DNA of 64,000 bases from JACKHO01 sp041398745 (GCA_041398745.1 JAWKUB010000009.1:248001-312000), one strand, 5' to 3'. Counted from the first letter of the stretch, positions 17,281 to 27,093 are shown. Numbers and translations: made by a program. Notes: generated from the letters alone by a model not told the origin.

Positions 17281-18255
17281 ATGGTTGTCATGTCTACAGC
17301 CGAAACTTGCCAAATCCGATTGAATTCTCCCGAAGAGGCGCTTGCCCTGTTTGGCCCGGAGGACCGTTATCTACGGTTGATCCGAGAGACCTTGGGCGTC
17401 ACCTGTGTCTTCCGCAGAGACTATCTGCACATTGATGGTCCCACCGAGGCTGTGGGTCGAGCGCGTTCAGTCATTGAAGAACTGCAAAGCGAACTGTATC
17501 GCACCGGCGTGTTAACGACCGACTTCGTTCGCGAAACGCTTGCCCTGCCACTCGTGACTGACAACGCCGGCCTGGGACCTGATGAAGCGTCGAGTGGAAT
17601 CGATTTGTTCGCCAAGGCGAAACGAATTCGCCCTCGAACAGCCGGTCAGGAACGGTACGTCAATTCAATACGCAATCACGACCTGGTTTTCTGCTCCGGT
17701 CCAGCCGGGTGCGGCAAAACCTATTTGGCGGTCGCCATGGCGCTCAACGCCCTGCGTTCCGACATGTGCCGTAAAATCGTGCTGGTCCGTCCCGCCGTCG
17801 AAGCGGGAGAAAAGATTGGATTCCTGCCGGGGGATATGCTCGCCAAGGTAAATCCATTCCTGCGTCCGCTGCTCGATGCCCTCAACGACATGCTGCCGTT
17901 CGAAACGGTTCGACGGTACATGGAAGGGGATGTCATCGAAATTGTACCGCTCGCATTCATGCGGGGACGCACACTCAACGATACGTTCATCATCCATGAT
18001 GAAGCACAAAATACGACCGTGACCCAAATGAAAATGTTCCTGACCCGTATGGGTGAGGGATCAAAAATCGTAGTCACGGGAGATGCGACACAATCGGACC
18101 TGCCTGAAGGTTCGACCTCGGGTCTGTCAGATGCCATGCGTCGCCTGCAAGGCATTGAAGGAATTGACATGGTTCGGCTGACTGGCCAGGACATTGTTCG
18201 GCACCGGCTCGTACGCGAAATCGTACAGGCCTACGAACCTCCTAAGGCAAGGTAA
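17281..18255 (+). CDS. phoH: PhoH-like ATPase (YbeZ type)
   Basis: P-loop NTPase with Walker A GPAGCGKT (residues 140-147) and Walker B IIHDEAQN (237-244), preceded by a KH-like N-terminal segment (TFRRDYLHIDGPTEAV region). 324 aa, typical for YbeZ. In many bacteria this gene sits beside ybeY and acts in RNA metabolism and late 16S rRNA processing. Here it begins the run phoH, 7TM-HD phosphodiesterase, ybeY, CorC, a widely conserved order. ATG 17290 is an equally possible start. Confidence 0.94.
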   Translation: MVVMSTAETCQIRLNSPEEALALFGPEDRYLRLIRETLGVTCVFRRDYLHIDGPTEAVGRARSVIEELQSELYRTGVLTTDFVRETLALPLVTDNAGLGPDEASSGIDLFAKAKRIRPRTAGQERYVNSIRNHDLVFCSGPAGCGKTYLAVAMALNALRSDMCRKIVLVRPAVEAGEKIGFLPGDMLAKVNPFLRPLLDALNDMLPFETVRRYMEGDVIEIVPLAFMRGRTLNDTFIIHDEAQNTTVTQMKMFLTRMGEGSKIVVTGDATQSDLPEGSTSGLSDAMRRLQGIEGIDMVRLTGQDIVRHRLVREIVQAYEPPKAR

Positions 18256-18316
18256 CAAGTACAAAGCAATTGGGTGCTTCTGAGAATTAACCACATCAAG
18301 GTCTGATTGAGTTCGT

Positions 18317-20788
18317 ATGTTTGGTCTAGGCGGTAAGAAACACCGCGTTTCCAGTTCAGTTGCCCGACGCGCACCGGTTACGGTGGTGTCGAAGCTGCGC
18401 GCATGCCTTTGCGATCGCGAACTGATGCGGAAAGTCGCTTTGACCGCATTTGCCCTGGTGCTTCTCACCGCGGCGCTCCAGAGTTGGCGGGCTCCCTTCC
18501 CCTACCGTGAAGGAGATGTCCTGCCGCATGGTGTCGCCACTCGCGTCGACTTCGAACGGGTTGATGAAATTGAAACCGCACGCGACCGCGACCGAGCCGA
18601 ACTCGCCGTCCCGCTCATCTTTCGGAACGATCCCTCGGTTCTCGATCCTCTGCCGCAGGAGCTTGAATCGACCCTTGGAGAAATTGCTCAGGCAATGTCG
18701 ATTTCCGACCTGAGCATTTCCACGCGGAAGGACTTCGGACTCGTTCCTCTTGAACCAGGTGACAGTGCCCGACTGCGACTCGCGGCGAGCCGCTTTGGTG
18801 CGGAGGATGCCCAAAAACGTTTCCAGGAATTGCGTGCTGCCGTCATTGGACCAAATATGGAAATGGCCAACACGCAAATCGTGGAAATGGTGGGCGATTT
18901 CACAAAATTCATTTCCCCCATGATTAACGTCGGCGTCATTGATCCCGATGTTGTCCGCAAACAAGGGCTCGATCCCCGCAACTTCGATGACATTGAAAAT
19001 GGTCGGTACTTGCTCGTATTGCGGGACGACACGCCAGCGGGCGAGGGGAATCGAGTTCTGCTGCCGCAGGTACGTGTTGAAAATCAACTGAACGAAGCGG
19101 GCGTGTTGGGGAAGTCGTGGCTATCGTACCCAAGCCTCAAACAGGAAATCCGCCCTGCTCTATCGCATTGGATTGTGGCCCACGCCCAGCCAACGCTCCG
19201 TTACGATCAGGTGGCTACAAAAGAGTCCATTGCGAAAGCACGTGAAGCCGTCCCCAACGCAATTCAACGCTTCCTGGTCGGCGACTTGCTGATTCGTCCG
19301 GGAGAGCAACTCGACGCTGCCAAACTGGATTTGCTGGTCGACGAGTACAACCAAATGGAAGGGACGATTCCGCTGCATAGTCGGCTGACACGAGTTGGAA
19401 TCATTTTCCTGCTACTGCTGGCACTCGCGGGCGTGAATGGGTTTTACATTGTGCGAAATGAGCCTCGGCTCTTTGAATGCATCGACCATTTGGCGGTTTA
19501 TCTCGGTGCAATCGTCGCAACTGCATTCGTTGCTCACATGGCTTCGTTCGACCCTTTCCGGCTCGAAATGATTCCCATTCTGTTTTCCGTGCTCTTGTTG
19601 TCGATTGCCTACAACCAGGTCCTGGCCGCACTTACTGCGTTCTCGCTCTGCCTGGTACTCACGCTTTCCGGTAGCGGCCGCCTGGACCATTTCATTGTGC
19701 TGATATCCACGTGCTCATTGACGATCATTCCAATGGACAAGGTGGCGTCGCGGCTCACATTGCTGAAAGTCAGTTTCATTTCTGCTGGCACCTATTTCTT
19801 CATGCAAATGGGGGCTCACGTCGTAGGGACACAACTCTTGACAGATGTGTTCACCAATGCCCCGCTGCTCATTCTCAGCGCCAAGGGGGCGTTGTACTGC
19901 CTGATTGCCTGCGTGCTTGCCGCCGCCTGCCTCCCATTCATCGAGTCGACGTTCGGGATTATTACCGACATGAACCTCCGGGAACTGGGCGATGCACATC
20001 CTCTACTTCAAGATTTGATTCGACTCGCCCCTGGAACCTATAACCATTCGCAACAGGTTGCCGTCATTGCGGAGACGGCGGCGGAGCAAATTGGTGGAAA
20101 CGGTCTGCTCGTGCGTGTGGGAGCCTATTTCCATGACATTGGAAAAATGCTCAAACCGAATTACTTTGTGGAGAATCAGCAGGGCGACTGCGAAAGCCCC
20201 CACGAGCACCTCAACCCGGCCATGAGTACGCTCATTATTATTGGGCACGTGAAGGACGGCGTTGATTTAGCGGAGCAGTATCACCTCCCGCAGCAAATCA
20301 TCGACTTCATTGAACAGCACCACGGCACCACACTCGTGGAATACTTCTACCGTGAAGCGACAAAACTTGTGGAAGGACAACCCGACCGTAAGTCGGACGC
20401 AGAAGAGGCCTCTTTTCGCTACCCGGGACCACGTCCCCGGACCAAAGAGGCCGCCGTGCTCATGATTGTCGACGCCTGCGAAAGCGCGAGCCGTACGCTG
20501 ACTGAGCCCACTCCCAAACGTCTGGAAACCCTTGTCCATAATATTGTCATGCGACGCCTGACCGACGGGCAGTTCGACGAATGCACCCTGACCATGAAAG
20601 AGTTGCGGACCATTGAGGAGTCGGTCGTGAAATCGCTCATTGGCATTTATCACGGTCGAATTCGCTATCCCGACGCCAAAGAGCCACGAGAGCCACGAGA
20701 GCCGCAGCGTCAGCCGAATCCCGCCGAAACGGGGACTTATGCCGTCGTACAGCAAACAGAAGCAAAGCCGGCAGATGTACGAAATTGA
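18317..20788 (+). CDS. 7TM-HD family phosphodiesterase (PgpH-like)
   Basis: 823 aa. An N-terminal membrane anchor (ALTAFALVLLTAALQSW), a large extracytoplasmic domain (~60-370), a block of about seven hydrophobic helices (~375-570), then a cytoplasmic HD domain with NHSQQVAVIAE (~574-584), YFHDIGKMLKPNYF (~603-616) and QHHGTTL. This is the 7TMR-HD/PgpH architecture; characterised members hydrolyse c-di-AMP, so a cyclic dinucleotide phosphodiesterase role at the inner membrane is likely. The C-terminal tail has a repeated EPREPREP segment, and the 3' end overlaps the ybeY start by 14 bp. Confidence 0.9.
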   Translation: MFGLGGKKHRVSSSVARRAPVTVVSKLRACLCDRELMRKVALTAFALVLLTAALQSWRAPFPYREGDVLPHGVATRVDFERVDEIETARDRDRAELAVPLIFRNDPSVLDPLPQELESTLGEIAQAMSISDLSISTRKDFGLVPLEPGDSARLRLAASRFGAEDAQKRFQELRAAVIGPNMEMANTQIVEMVGDFTKFISPMINVGVIDPDVVRKQGLDPRNFDDIENGRYLLVLRDDTPAGEGNRVLLPQVRVENQLNEAGVLGKSWLSYPSLKQEIRPALSHWIVAHAQPTLRYDQVATKESIAKAREAVPNAIQRFLVGDLLIRPGEQLDAAKLDLLVDEYNQMEGTIPLHSRLTRVGIIFLLLLALAGVNGFYIVRNEPRLFECIDHLAVYLGAIVATAFVAHMASFDPFRLEMIPILFSVLLLSIAYNQVLAALTAFSLCLVLTLSGSGRLDHFIVLISTCSLTIIPMDKVASRLTLLKVSFISAGTYFFMQMGAHVVGTQLLTDVFTNAPLLILSAKGALYCLIACVLAAACLPFIESTFGIITDMNLRELGDAHPLLQDLIRLAPGTYNHSQQVAVIAETAAEQIGGNGLLVRVGAYFHDIGKMLKPNYFVENQQGDCESPHEHLNPAMSTLIIIGHVKDGVDLAEQYHLPQQIIDFIEQHHGTTLVEYFYREATKLVEGQPDRKSDAEEASFRYPGPRPRTKEAAVLMIVDACESASRTLTEPTPKRLETLVHNIVMRRLTDGQFDECTLTMKELRTIEESVVKSLIGIYHGRIRYPDAKEPREPREPQRQPNPAETGTYAVVQQTEAKPADVRN

Positions 20789-21272
20789 GATCAATAACGC
20801 TCAAACAAGTCTGCCCATTGACTCCCATGACATCTGCGAGTTTCTCAAGCAAGTCCTGAAAATCCAGGAAGTTACTGCCGCGAGTCTCAGTGTTGCTCTC
20901 GTGGACAATGAGGAAATTCATCGAGTCAACCGCGAACACCTGGGGCATGACTATCCCACCGACGTCGTTAGCTTTTTGTATGACGAGGAAATCCGCGAAC
21001 CAGTGAATGAAGACGCGCCTCGCGGTCAGGGGAAATCGCTCGACGGAGAACTCGTGGTGAGCGCTGAAATGGCTGTGCAGCGTGCCGCCGAATTCCACTG
21101 GAGCCCAGAAGAAGAACTTAAGCTCTACCTGGCGCATGGTTTGCTGCATCTCTGCGGCTATGACGATTTGACACCAGAAGAAGAACCTCAAATGCGGGCT
21201 GCCGAGCAGGTAGTCTTGCAAAGTTTGGGGTTGTTACCACACTACATCATCAGGCCCAGCGACGATTCCTGA
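20775..21272 (+). CDS. ybeY: rRNA maturation factor / endoribonuclease YbeY
   Basis: Start at MYEIEINNAQ (20775), overlapping the previous gene by 14 bp; the longer frame from 20640 lies inside that gene. 165 aa. The zinc-binding motif reads HGLLHLCGYDD (His121, His125), with Asp131 in place of the third histidine of the Escherichia coli protein. YbeY acts in 16S rRNA 3'-end maturation and ribosome quality control. The neighbours phoH and corC fit the conserved cluster. Confidence 0.94.
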   Translation: MYEIEINNAQTSLPIDSHDICEFLKQVLKIQEVTAASLSVALVDNEEIHRVNREHLGHDYPTDVVSFLYDEEIREPVNEDAPRGQGKSLDGELVVSAEMAVQRAAEFHWSPEEELKLYLAHGLLHLCGYDDLTPEEEPQMRAAEQVVLQSLGLLPHYIIRPSDDS

Positions 21273-21315
21273 GAATCCACGGGTCGATTATCCACTTACC
21301 AACATACAAGCAAAC

Positions 21316-22677
21316 GTGATCCCAATCATCCTGAGTAGCCTTGGCTTCGGCATGAGCCTGTTCCTGGCGCTCTCAGCATACAGCCTGCGCAACTTTTTCC
21401 GGGCACAGCTGGCCATCGTCTGTCGCAAGCGAGGCAACGAAGAGCGGTTCGGTGAAATCCTCCGCGATGATGAGTCGGCCCTGGAAAGCTGCGAAATGCT
21501 GGGCCACCTGACTTTTGCCGGGGGCCTTGTCAGCTTCATGTTCTGGCAGCTCAGTGGTTCGATCAGCCCGTATCAGCTGACCAGTAACCTGCTGCTCCTG
21601 GCATTGGCGATTTGGCTCTTGCTGTTCGTCTTTCCCTGGGGCGTCTCACACGTCGCCAGTGAGTTGTTTCTATTTTACTTCTGGCCCGTCATCCGACTCC
21701 TCATTCCGTTGACCGCTCCGCTCCGGTTCATTGCCGGGGGAATTGACACTATGGTCCACCGCATTGCCGGCCGGACCGATCCGGAGCAGGATGACATCGA
21801 CACACTCGCCGATGAAATCCAGAGCGTTGTCGATGAAGGGGAACGCGAAGGCCTGCTGGAGTCACGGGCAGGCAAGATGATTTACCGGCTCATGGAATTC
21901 CAGCAGGAAGACGTCCGGGCCATTATGACGCCGCGAACGGAAATCATTTCGATTGACGTCGAGGCGACACTCGAAGAGGCTCGAACCGAACTTCTGGAAG
22001 CCGGTCACTCTCGTATTCCGGTCATTGGCGAAACTCCGGACGACGTTATCGGCATTCTGTATGCCCGCGATTTGCTGGAGCACATTGTTCAAAATCCCCA
22101 CAAGTCGCTCAGTGACATTGTGCGCGAGCCGTTCTACGTTCCCGAAACAACCACCATCGAGAATCTGCTCGAAACCATGAAGCGGGAGCGATTGCACCTG
22201 GCCATTATCCTGGACGAATACGGCGGAGTCGCAGGCCTCGTCACACTGGAAGATATTCTGGAAGAAATCGTGGGGGATATTGCTGACGAATTTGACGAAG
22301 AAGAGAATGACCAGGTCTTACGGATCGATGACTACACGCTGTCCATCGATGCACGAATTCACCTGGACGAAATCAACGACCACTACGACGTCGATTTCCC
22401 TGAAGACGACGACTTCGACACCATGGGCGGTTTCGTATTTTCCAAGTTGGGCCGCATCCCCCGTACCGGCGAATCGTTCCATTGGGGCAGTATCCTCATT
22501 ACCGTCACAGAAGCCACGACGCGTCAGGTACTGCGGCTTGAACTGAAAAGCGATGTCGTCTGGCCGCATGCAAGCTCCTCGCAGCGACTGGCCACCTCCA
22601 GCGCCTCTTCAGCGGACGACAACTCTCCGCGTCTCGTTCCCCGCGAAACAGAATCCACTCCGCCCGGTTCTGCGTAG
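21316..22677 (+). CDS. CNNM/CorC-like transmembrane protein with CBS domains (hemolysin C family)
   Basis: 453 aa with a GTG start. The N-terminal ~130 residues contain three to four hydrophobic helices (DUF21/CNNM-like), then the RAIMTPRTEIISID entry to a CBS pair (~195-330, with GHSRIPVIGETPDDVIGILYARDLL and the LAIILDEYGGVAGLVTLEDILEEIVGDI motif), then a C-terminal CorC/HlyC transporter-associated domain (~345-420). Relatives are linked to Mg or Co efflux and ion homeostasis. The Ser-rich tail is variable. It closes the phoH-ybeY cluster. Confidence 0.92.
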   Translation: MIPIILSSLGFGMSLFLALSAYSLRNFFRAQLAIVCRKRGNEERFGEILRDDESALESCEMLGHLTFAGGLVSFMFWQLSGSISPYQLTSNLLLLALAIWLLLFVFPWGVSHVASELFLFYFWPVIRLLIPLTAPLRFIAGGIDTMVHRIAGRTDPEQDDIDTLADEIQSVVDEGEREGLLESRAGKMIYRLMEFQQEDVRAIMTPRTEIISIDVEATLEEARTELLEAGHSRIPVIGETPDDVIGILYARDLLEHIVQNPHKSLSDIVREPFYVPETTTIENLLETMKRERLHLAIILDEYGGVAGLVTLEDILEEIVGDIADEFDEEENDQVLRIDDYTLSIDARIHLDEINDHYDVDFPEDDDFDTMGGFVFSKLGRIPRTGESFHWGSILITVTEATTRQVLRLELKSDVVWPHASSSQRLATSSASSADDNSPRLVPRETESTPPGSA

Positions 22678-22680
22678 ATG

Positions 22681-22721
22681 AAAAAAGCGTCCTGCTCCGA
22701 TACGTAACCGAAACAGGACGC
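22681..22721 (-). terminator. Rho-independent terminator, minus strand
   Basis: GCGTCCTG (22687-22694) and CAGGACGC (22714-22721); read on the minus strand the stem is followed by TTTTTT. It ends transcripts of the 22847 gene and abuts the stop of the convergent CorC gene. Confidence 0.75.
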
Positions 22722-22755
22722 CATGGGAAGCTCAGCAAAACTCAACCGAAGAGAT

Positions 22756-22846
22756 GAGAGGTTGCTTCAAAACATTCCAGCCGATGAAGCATTTTCCAGG
22801 AACACACAGACAGGAATGTCTGTGCCACCCTGTTTTGAAACTGCCT
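22756..22846. repeat. Composite ~93-bp inverted repeat element, copy 1 (contains family-1 palindrome)
   Basis: The left end GAGGTTGCTTCAAAAC and right end GTTTTGAAACTGCCTC are inverted repeats enclosing CCAGC..ATGAAG and the family-1 palindrome CACAGACAGGAATGTCTGTG (22805-22824) plus CCACC. The copy at 34600 has the same plan. The right end touches the stop codon of the 22847 gene. Confidence 0.8.
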
Positions 22847-24319
22847 CTACTCGTCAGACTGAGTAATGTCGCGGAACAGCTCTTCAATTTCGCGGTGTGC
22901 TGACTGCGACTGAGTAATCACGAGCATACCGGGAAGGACCTGCATGGTCGCGGTGGGGGGATCGGCGAAGTGCAACATTTCCGTCGTGTTCACGGCCGTG
23001 TGAGCAGCGGCAATTGTGCTGGTGGACATGAGCGAACCAATAGCTTTCAGTGAAGCCAGAGCCATTGCTGGATCGGTCTCTTCCTCTTCGGTGCTCGCAT
23101 TCTCTGGCGTCTCGTCACCCTCTTCCGCTGACGCGAACTCCACCACGTCACCGTTGCCGGTCAAGTTGATGCTCTTAATCTTGGGCAGGCTCTTGAACAG
23201 TGCCGCTGGCGGCAGGTCCATTTGAACCATGTTCACGACGTCATCAATTTCATCGAGCCAGCTCCAGGGCCGGACTGATTTGCGAATAACCAGAGCAACT
23301 TCTTCGGGGGACAATTCAGAATTCTTCGGCAGTCGATAGACTCGGGCCACCTTGTTCAAGTTGGCCTGTAGCCGGGTTGTAATCAGCACGCAGCCGTCCT
23401 GGGTCATCAAGTCCCAGTCATAGGCATGCGTGTAGGAGGCGGGAAACATTGCCAGTTCCTCCCCCCCGGCAACTTCCAGATAAGTACTGACCTGACCAAG
23501 AGCCGCGCGAAGCACTTGTTCGACCGTTAGGTCCTCTCCCCGCAGCAAAGCAACCTGCACTTCGCTTTTGCGGAACACATTTTCATAGACGCCGAGTGCG
23601 TGTACTCCGGATCCATCAACCGCTTCGATTGTCTCTTCAGCTTCTTCGCTTGCCTCACCTGCTGGGTCTTCCACATTGGCAATGGGTGGATCGATAACCT
23701 CCGGTGCCTGTGTGACTGGTGCCTGAACAACTTCGAGCGACGGCACCGACTCTTCGTTGCTAACTTGATAGACTTGCCCGACCACTGGCGCTGGCGGCGA
23801 ATATGAAGCCACCAACTCAGGCGGCGCATACGGGGTAGAATTGGGGTAGCCAGAAATCTGGCCGGGATTCTCGACCGCCGCGGGGACACTCGAATAGACA
23901 GGGACGGCGGCCGAACCTGGTTGGCAAGTTGGGCAGGCGGGAGCCGGTTGCGGATATGCTGTTACTGATTGAACAAAGAACTGCGGTTGGCCGGTTACAT
24001 TTGATTCCTTCGACTCCTTGCGAGGAATTTGAGCCAAATCGTCTTTCGAAACAAGACCTTCGGAAAGTGCCAAACTCATTTGCATGGCAGAAGCACGATC
24101 GAGCCGCACCAACAGACCATGTTTCAATTGAATTTGGCTCAGCAAATCACCGAACGAAATCGTCTGGACCTCGCCAAAGTCCAAGTCTGCTCTAGCCTGA
24201 AGACGATCTTCAATAGAAGGCGCCTTCTCTTTCGTTGACGACTCATTCACAGGTTCCGCGGCAAACAAGACTCCGCTCAACATGCCCGTAACAGCACAAA
24301 TCTTCCACAGTCGTAACAC
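22847..24319 (-). CDS. Secreted protein with STN/secretin-like segments, unknown function
   Basis: GTG start at 24319 is chosen because AAGGAGGG lies just upstream on the minus strand and it yields a clean signal peptide (MLRLWKICAVTGMLSGVLFA); the longer frame to 24364 adds a non-signal extension. 490 aa. Residues ~35-75 (LDFGEVQTISFGDLLSQI..HGLLVRLD) and ~225-290 (ENVFRKSEVQVALLRGEDLTVEQVL) look like STN-type repeats found in secretin or TonB-receptor N-termini, each able to form a short beta-alpha-beta. The middle is Pro/Val-rich, the end acidic and then hydrophobic. No secretin pore domain. Likely periplasmic; the partner is unknown. Confidence 0.75.
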   Translation of the reverse strand: MLRLWKICAVTGMLSGVLFAAEPVNESSTKEKAPSIEDRLQARADLDFGEVQTISFGDLLSQIQLKHGLLVRLDRASAMQMSLALSEGLVSKDDLAQIPRKESKESNVTGQPQFFVQSVTAYPQPAPACPTCQPGSAAVPVYSSVPAAVENPGQISGYPNSTPYAPPELVASYSPPAPVVGQVYQVSNEESVPSLEVVQAPVTQAPEVIDPPIANVEDPAGEASEEAEETIEAVDGSGVHALGVYENVFRKSEVQVALLRGEDLTVEQVLRAALGQVSTYLEVAGGEELAMFPASYTHAYDWDLMTQDGCVLITTRLQANLNKVARVYRLPKNSELSPEEVALVIRKSVRPWSWLDEIDDVVNMVQMDLPPAALFKSLPKIKSINLTGNGDVVEFASAEEGDETPENASTEEEETDPAMALASLKAIGSLMSTSTIAAAHTAVNTTEMLHFADPPTATMQVLPGMLVITQSQSAHREIEELFRDITQSDE

Positions 24320-24561
24320 GACATCCCTCCTTGTAAGAACCAAGACTCCGTCCGCCACCGGCAAATCCTACCGATTCAGACGTTTTGACTCTACCCGAGT
24401 TCACGCCGAAACACAAAAACCTGATTTCGATTTCGAAACAGATCAGATCGATAGTTTTTCCCCGATTGAATTGGCGGTTAGATGCTGAATGGGAGCATCC
24501 TCGATAAGATGCCCCCTTCCCCGATTACCCGGTTCACGAACCGATACGAACACATTTCGTC

Positions 24562-25464
24562 ATGCTGGCAACACTTTGGAAATCTCTGCTGAAACGCACC
24601 CGCGATTTGCTCGGGCTCATCCGTTTCAGCCACACAGTGTTTGCGTTGCCCTTCGCTCTGCTGTCCGCGTTGCTGGCCTGGCGGGAGACTCCGTTTCGGT
24701 CGATCGACCTGTTGGGAATTGTCCTCTGCATGGTGTTTGCCCGGGCAGCGGCAATGGCGTTCAATCGACTGGTCGATCACAAAATCGATGCGGACAATCC
24801 CCGCACCACGGAACGCCATATTCCCTCGGGAGCCCTCTCTGTACGCATTGTGCAGACCTTCACCGTGGTGTGCAGTCTCGGATTCGTCCTCTCAACGCTG
24901 CTGTTCTTTCCGAATCAATTGCCGCTGTATTTGTCAGGCCCAGTGCTGGCATTTCTGTTGGGATACTCGTACGCCAAACGGTTTACCATGTTCTGCCACT
25001 ACTGGCTCAGCGCGGCGCTCATGCTCTCGCCGATTGCGACCTGGATCGCTCTCAAAGGGAACATTGAATGGCCGCCCGTGCTGTTGGCTGCTGTCATTTT
25101 CTTTTGGGTCGGCGGCTTCGACATACTCTACGCCACCCAGGACGCCGATTTTGACCGCAACCGTTCGCTGTTCAGCGTACCCGCAATTCTTGGAATCCCG
25201 CGCGCCCTGAAACTGGCGTTCTACAGTCACCTCATCACTATGGCCTGCCTGCTGCTATTCTGGAATGTTGCGGGCTTAGGCTGGATTTTCCTCGCCGGAG
25301 TGATGGCCGTTTGCTTTCTGCTTCTGTATGAGCATTGGCTGGTCCGTCCCGACGACTTGAGCCGGGTGAACAAAGCGTTCTTCAACGTGAACGCACTCAT
25401 CAGTCTCGGACTCCTGGTCACAGGCGCCCTCGACATCTGGTGGTTTTCGTACGCCGCCAGTTAG
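24562..25464 (+). CDS. UbiA-family prenyltransferase, MqnP-like
   Basis: Integral membrane prenyltransferase, 300 aa, with eight or nine hydrophobic helices. Both Asp-rich motifs are visible: NRLVDHKIDADNPRT (Asn68, Asp72, Asp76) for the prenyl diphosphate-Mg site and DILYATQDADFDR (Asp194, Asp196, Asp198). The sequence closely resembles 4-hydroxybenzoate prenyltransferase relatives assigned as MqnP in futalosine-pathway menaquinone synthesis, which planctomycetes use; the exact substrate is inferred. No other quinone gene is adjacent. A dispersed repeat follows. Confidence 0.9.
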   Translation: MLATLWKSLLKRTRDLLGLIRFSHTVFALPFALLSALLAWRETPFRSIDLLGIVLCMVFARAAAMAFNRLVDHKIDADNPRTTERHIPSGALSVRIVQTFTVVCSLGFVLSTLLFFPNQLPLYLSGPVLAFLLGYSYAKRFTMFCHYWLSAALMLSPIATWIALKGNIEWPPVLLAAVIFFWVGGFDILYATQDADFDRNRSLFSVPAILGIPRALKLAFYSHLITMACLLLFWNVAGLGWIFLAGVMAVCFLLLYEHWLVRPDDLSRVNKAFFNVNALISLGLLVTGALDIWWFSYAAS

Positions 25465-25471
25465 ATTTGCA

Positions 25472-25608
25472 GCGTGCAGGCAGCAAGTCGCCGTATTATG
25501 GTGGGTTACGTGCGAGATTCGGGCATCATGGAAATGACACCCTGTATTTCGCGTTGAGGGACTTGCGAAACGCACCATCCTGTTTCGCGCGGACTTCACC
25601 CACCCTAC
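25472..25608. repeat. Dispersed MITE-like repeat, copy 2
   Basis: Related to 9436-9574: shared GGTGGGTTACG, ACTTGCG-AACGCACCA and the terminal ACTTCACCCACCCTAC. It sits between the convergent genes ending at 25464 and 25621. Confidence 0.7.
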
Positions 25609-25620
25609 AAATAGTTCAGG

Positions 25621-27093
25621 CTAAGTCGCTGACGCTGGCTCTTCGGCCTTCGGTGCTTCCTTAACAACGTAGAGCAGGTTCTCACCCATTTTCTGCTGGC
25701 ACTTCGGGCATTTCGCCTTGGCAATTCCCTTGGGAGTCTTGCCACCGAGTTTTTCGCGATCGCGTCCCACCTCACTTACAGTGAGCTGACAGGAACCGCA
25801 TTGATAACCGACCACTTCCAGTTCAACTGTGGGATCGGCTTTGTAGAGCGCGACGTTTTCCAGCGACTTGAAGGTTTCGTTGGTGAAGTGACACTTCTGA
25901 TCGGAGTAGACGTGCTCGGTCGGAATGCCGCAGTCTTCGCCAAGACCTTCAATACCGTAAGCATTTTTCAGCGCCTTGGAGAGTGCCCAGAACTGCGTCA
26001 ACCCCATAGAAATGTACTGGGGATCTTTAGTCGCATCGGGGAAAGGCAATTGGACGGCAATGCGTCCTTCGCCGAAGACGGGAATCCCATGGAAGACCGA
26101 TTCGGTACGCGAAGCGGCGGGCTGCACCACTTTCAACTCTTCGAGCTGATCTTTCGTATACGGGAGGTTCTGTAGCACTTTCAGTTCTTCAGATGGTTTT
26201 CCAGCACGCAGATGCTGCTGGCTCGCGTCACGGGTTTCCAGTTTCTTCTTGTCACCCCCGCCAAAGAAGCCACCGCCCACCTTGGCCAGTTCGAGGACGA
26301 GTAACTTGTCGGGGCCGTATGCGAGGTCAACTTCAACAAAGTCCTTCAGCAAGCTGTCGGCCTTGAGCTTCAGTTTTTCGAGACTGACCACATGCATATG
26401 CAAGTCGGTCTGCCAGATTTCGTAGGCGCCAGCTGCTGCTGCTGTTTCACCCGGTGTTCCATCAGCAGTCTTTTCCTCCTTAAACATGGGAGGATCAATG
26501 GGCACAATGAACGGCGCACGGCACTTGGGGCAGCGCCCCGTCTTGCCCCGGTGTTCTTCTTTGACTTCGATTTTGCATCCGTAGGGGCAAAACATGACGA
26601 AGCCGCCGCCCACGGTTCGTGTTCCGGCAATACGGCGACCTTTACGTCGCTTGCGGGCTTCCGCCTCCTCCTGCCTTGCGATGTCCAACAGCACATCGCC
26701 GCCCGTCTCCTCCGAGTGAGATCGTTCCGTAACAGGGGTCCGGTTCTCGGCCTTAGCAGCAGTACCTGCTTCTTTGGCCTTTGCAGCATCTGCAGCTAAC
26801 GACTCCGTGGAGACGACTTCCGTTGTATTGTTGGATGCATTCCGCGCTGGAGCCGACAGTTCAAAATCGTCGTCGCCGTCATCCTCAGAATCGGCTGATT
26901 GTGACTCATTCACCGTATGCAAATCCCCTTCGGGGATTTCGCTGAATATCACGCGGTCCGGCTTGGCCTGCAATTCGAGGTATTTCGCTTCGACCTCGCT
27001 ATTCATGAACGCGCCGCAATTCCAGCAGCGAACGGAATTGACCCGCACCATTTCCCCGCAATCGGGACACGGTTGTTCGTTAGGCGAACTCAT
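25621..27093 (-). CDS. Zinc-ribbon protein, planctomycete type, unknown function
   Basis: 490 aa, cytoplasmic by appearance. N-terminal zinc ribbon CPDCGEM..RCWNCGAF (residues 9-29), a long acidic and Ala-rich low-complexity segment (~60-150), a second unusual ribbon FCPYGCKIEVKEEHRGKTGRCPKCRAPF (~169-196), a globular middle, and a C-terminal pair CGSCQL..CPKCQQKMG. Six or more CxxC units suggest metal-dependent folding and binding of protein or nucleic acid. The GFVMFCPYGC(K/H)I..GRCPKC pattern is common in planctomycete proteins, but no function is established to my knowledge. Confidence 0.8.
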   Translation of the reverse strand: MSSPNEQPCPDCGEMVRVNSVRCWNCGAFMNSEVEAKYLELQAKPDRVIFSEIPEGDLHTVNESQSADSEDDGDDDFELSAPARNASNNTTEVVSTESLAADAAKAKEAGTAAKAENRTPVTERSHSEETGGDVLLDIARQEEAEARKRRKGRRIAGTRTVGGGFVMFCPYGCKIEVKEEHRGKTGRCPKCRAPFIVPIDPPMFKEEKTADGTPGETAAAAGAYEIWQTDLHMHVVSLEKLKLKADSLLKDFVEVDLAYGPDKLLVLELAKVGGGFFGGGDKKKLETRDASQQHLRAGKPSEELKVLQNLPYTKDQLEELKVVQPAASRTESVFHGIPVFGEGRIAVQLPFPDATKDPQYISMGLTQFWALSKALKNAYGIEGLGEDCGIPTEHVYSDQKCHFTNETFKSLENVALYKADPTVELEVVGYQCGSCQLTVSEVGRDREKLGGKTPKGIAKAKCPKCQQKMGENLLYVVKEAPKAEEPASAT

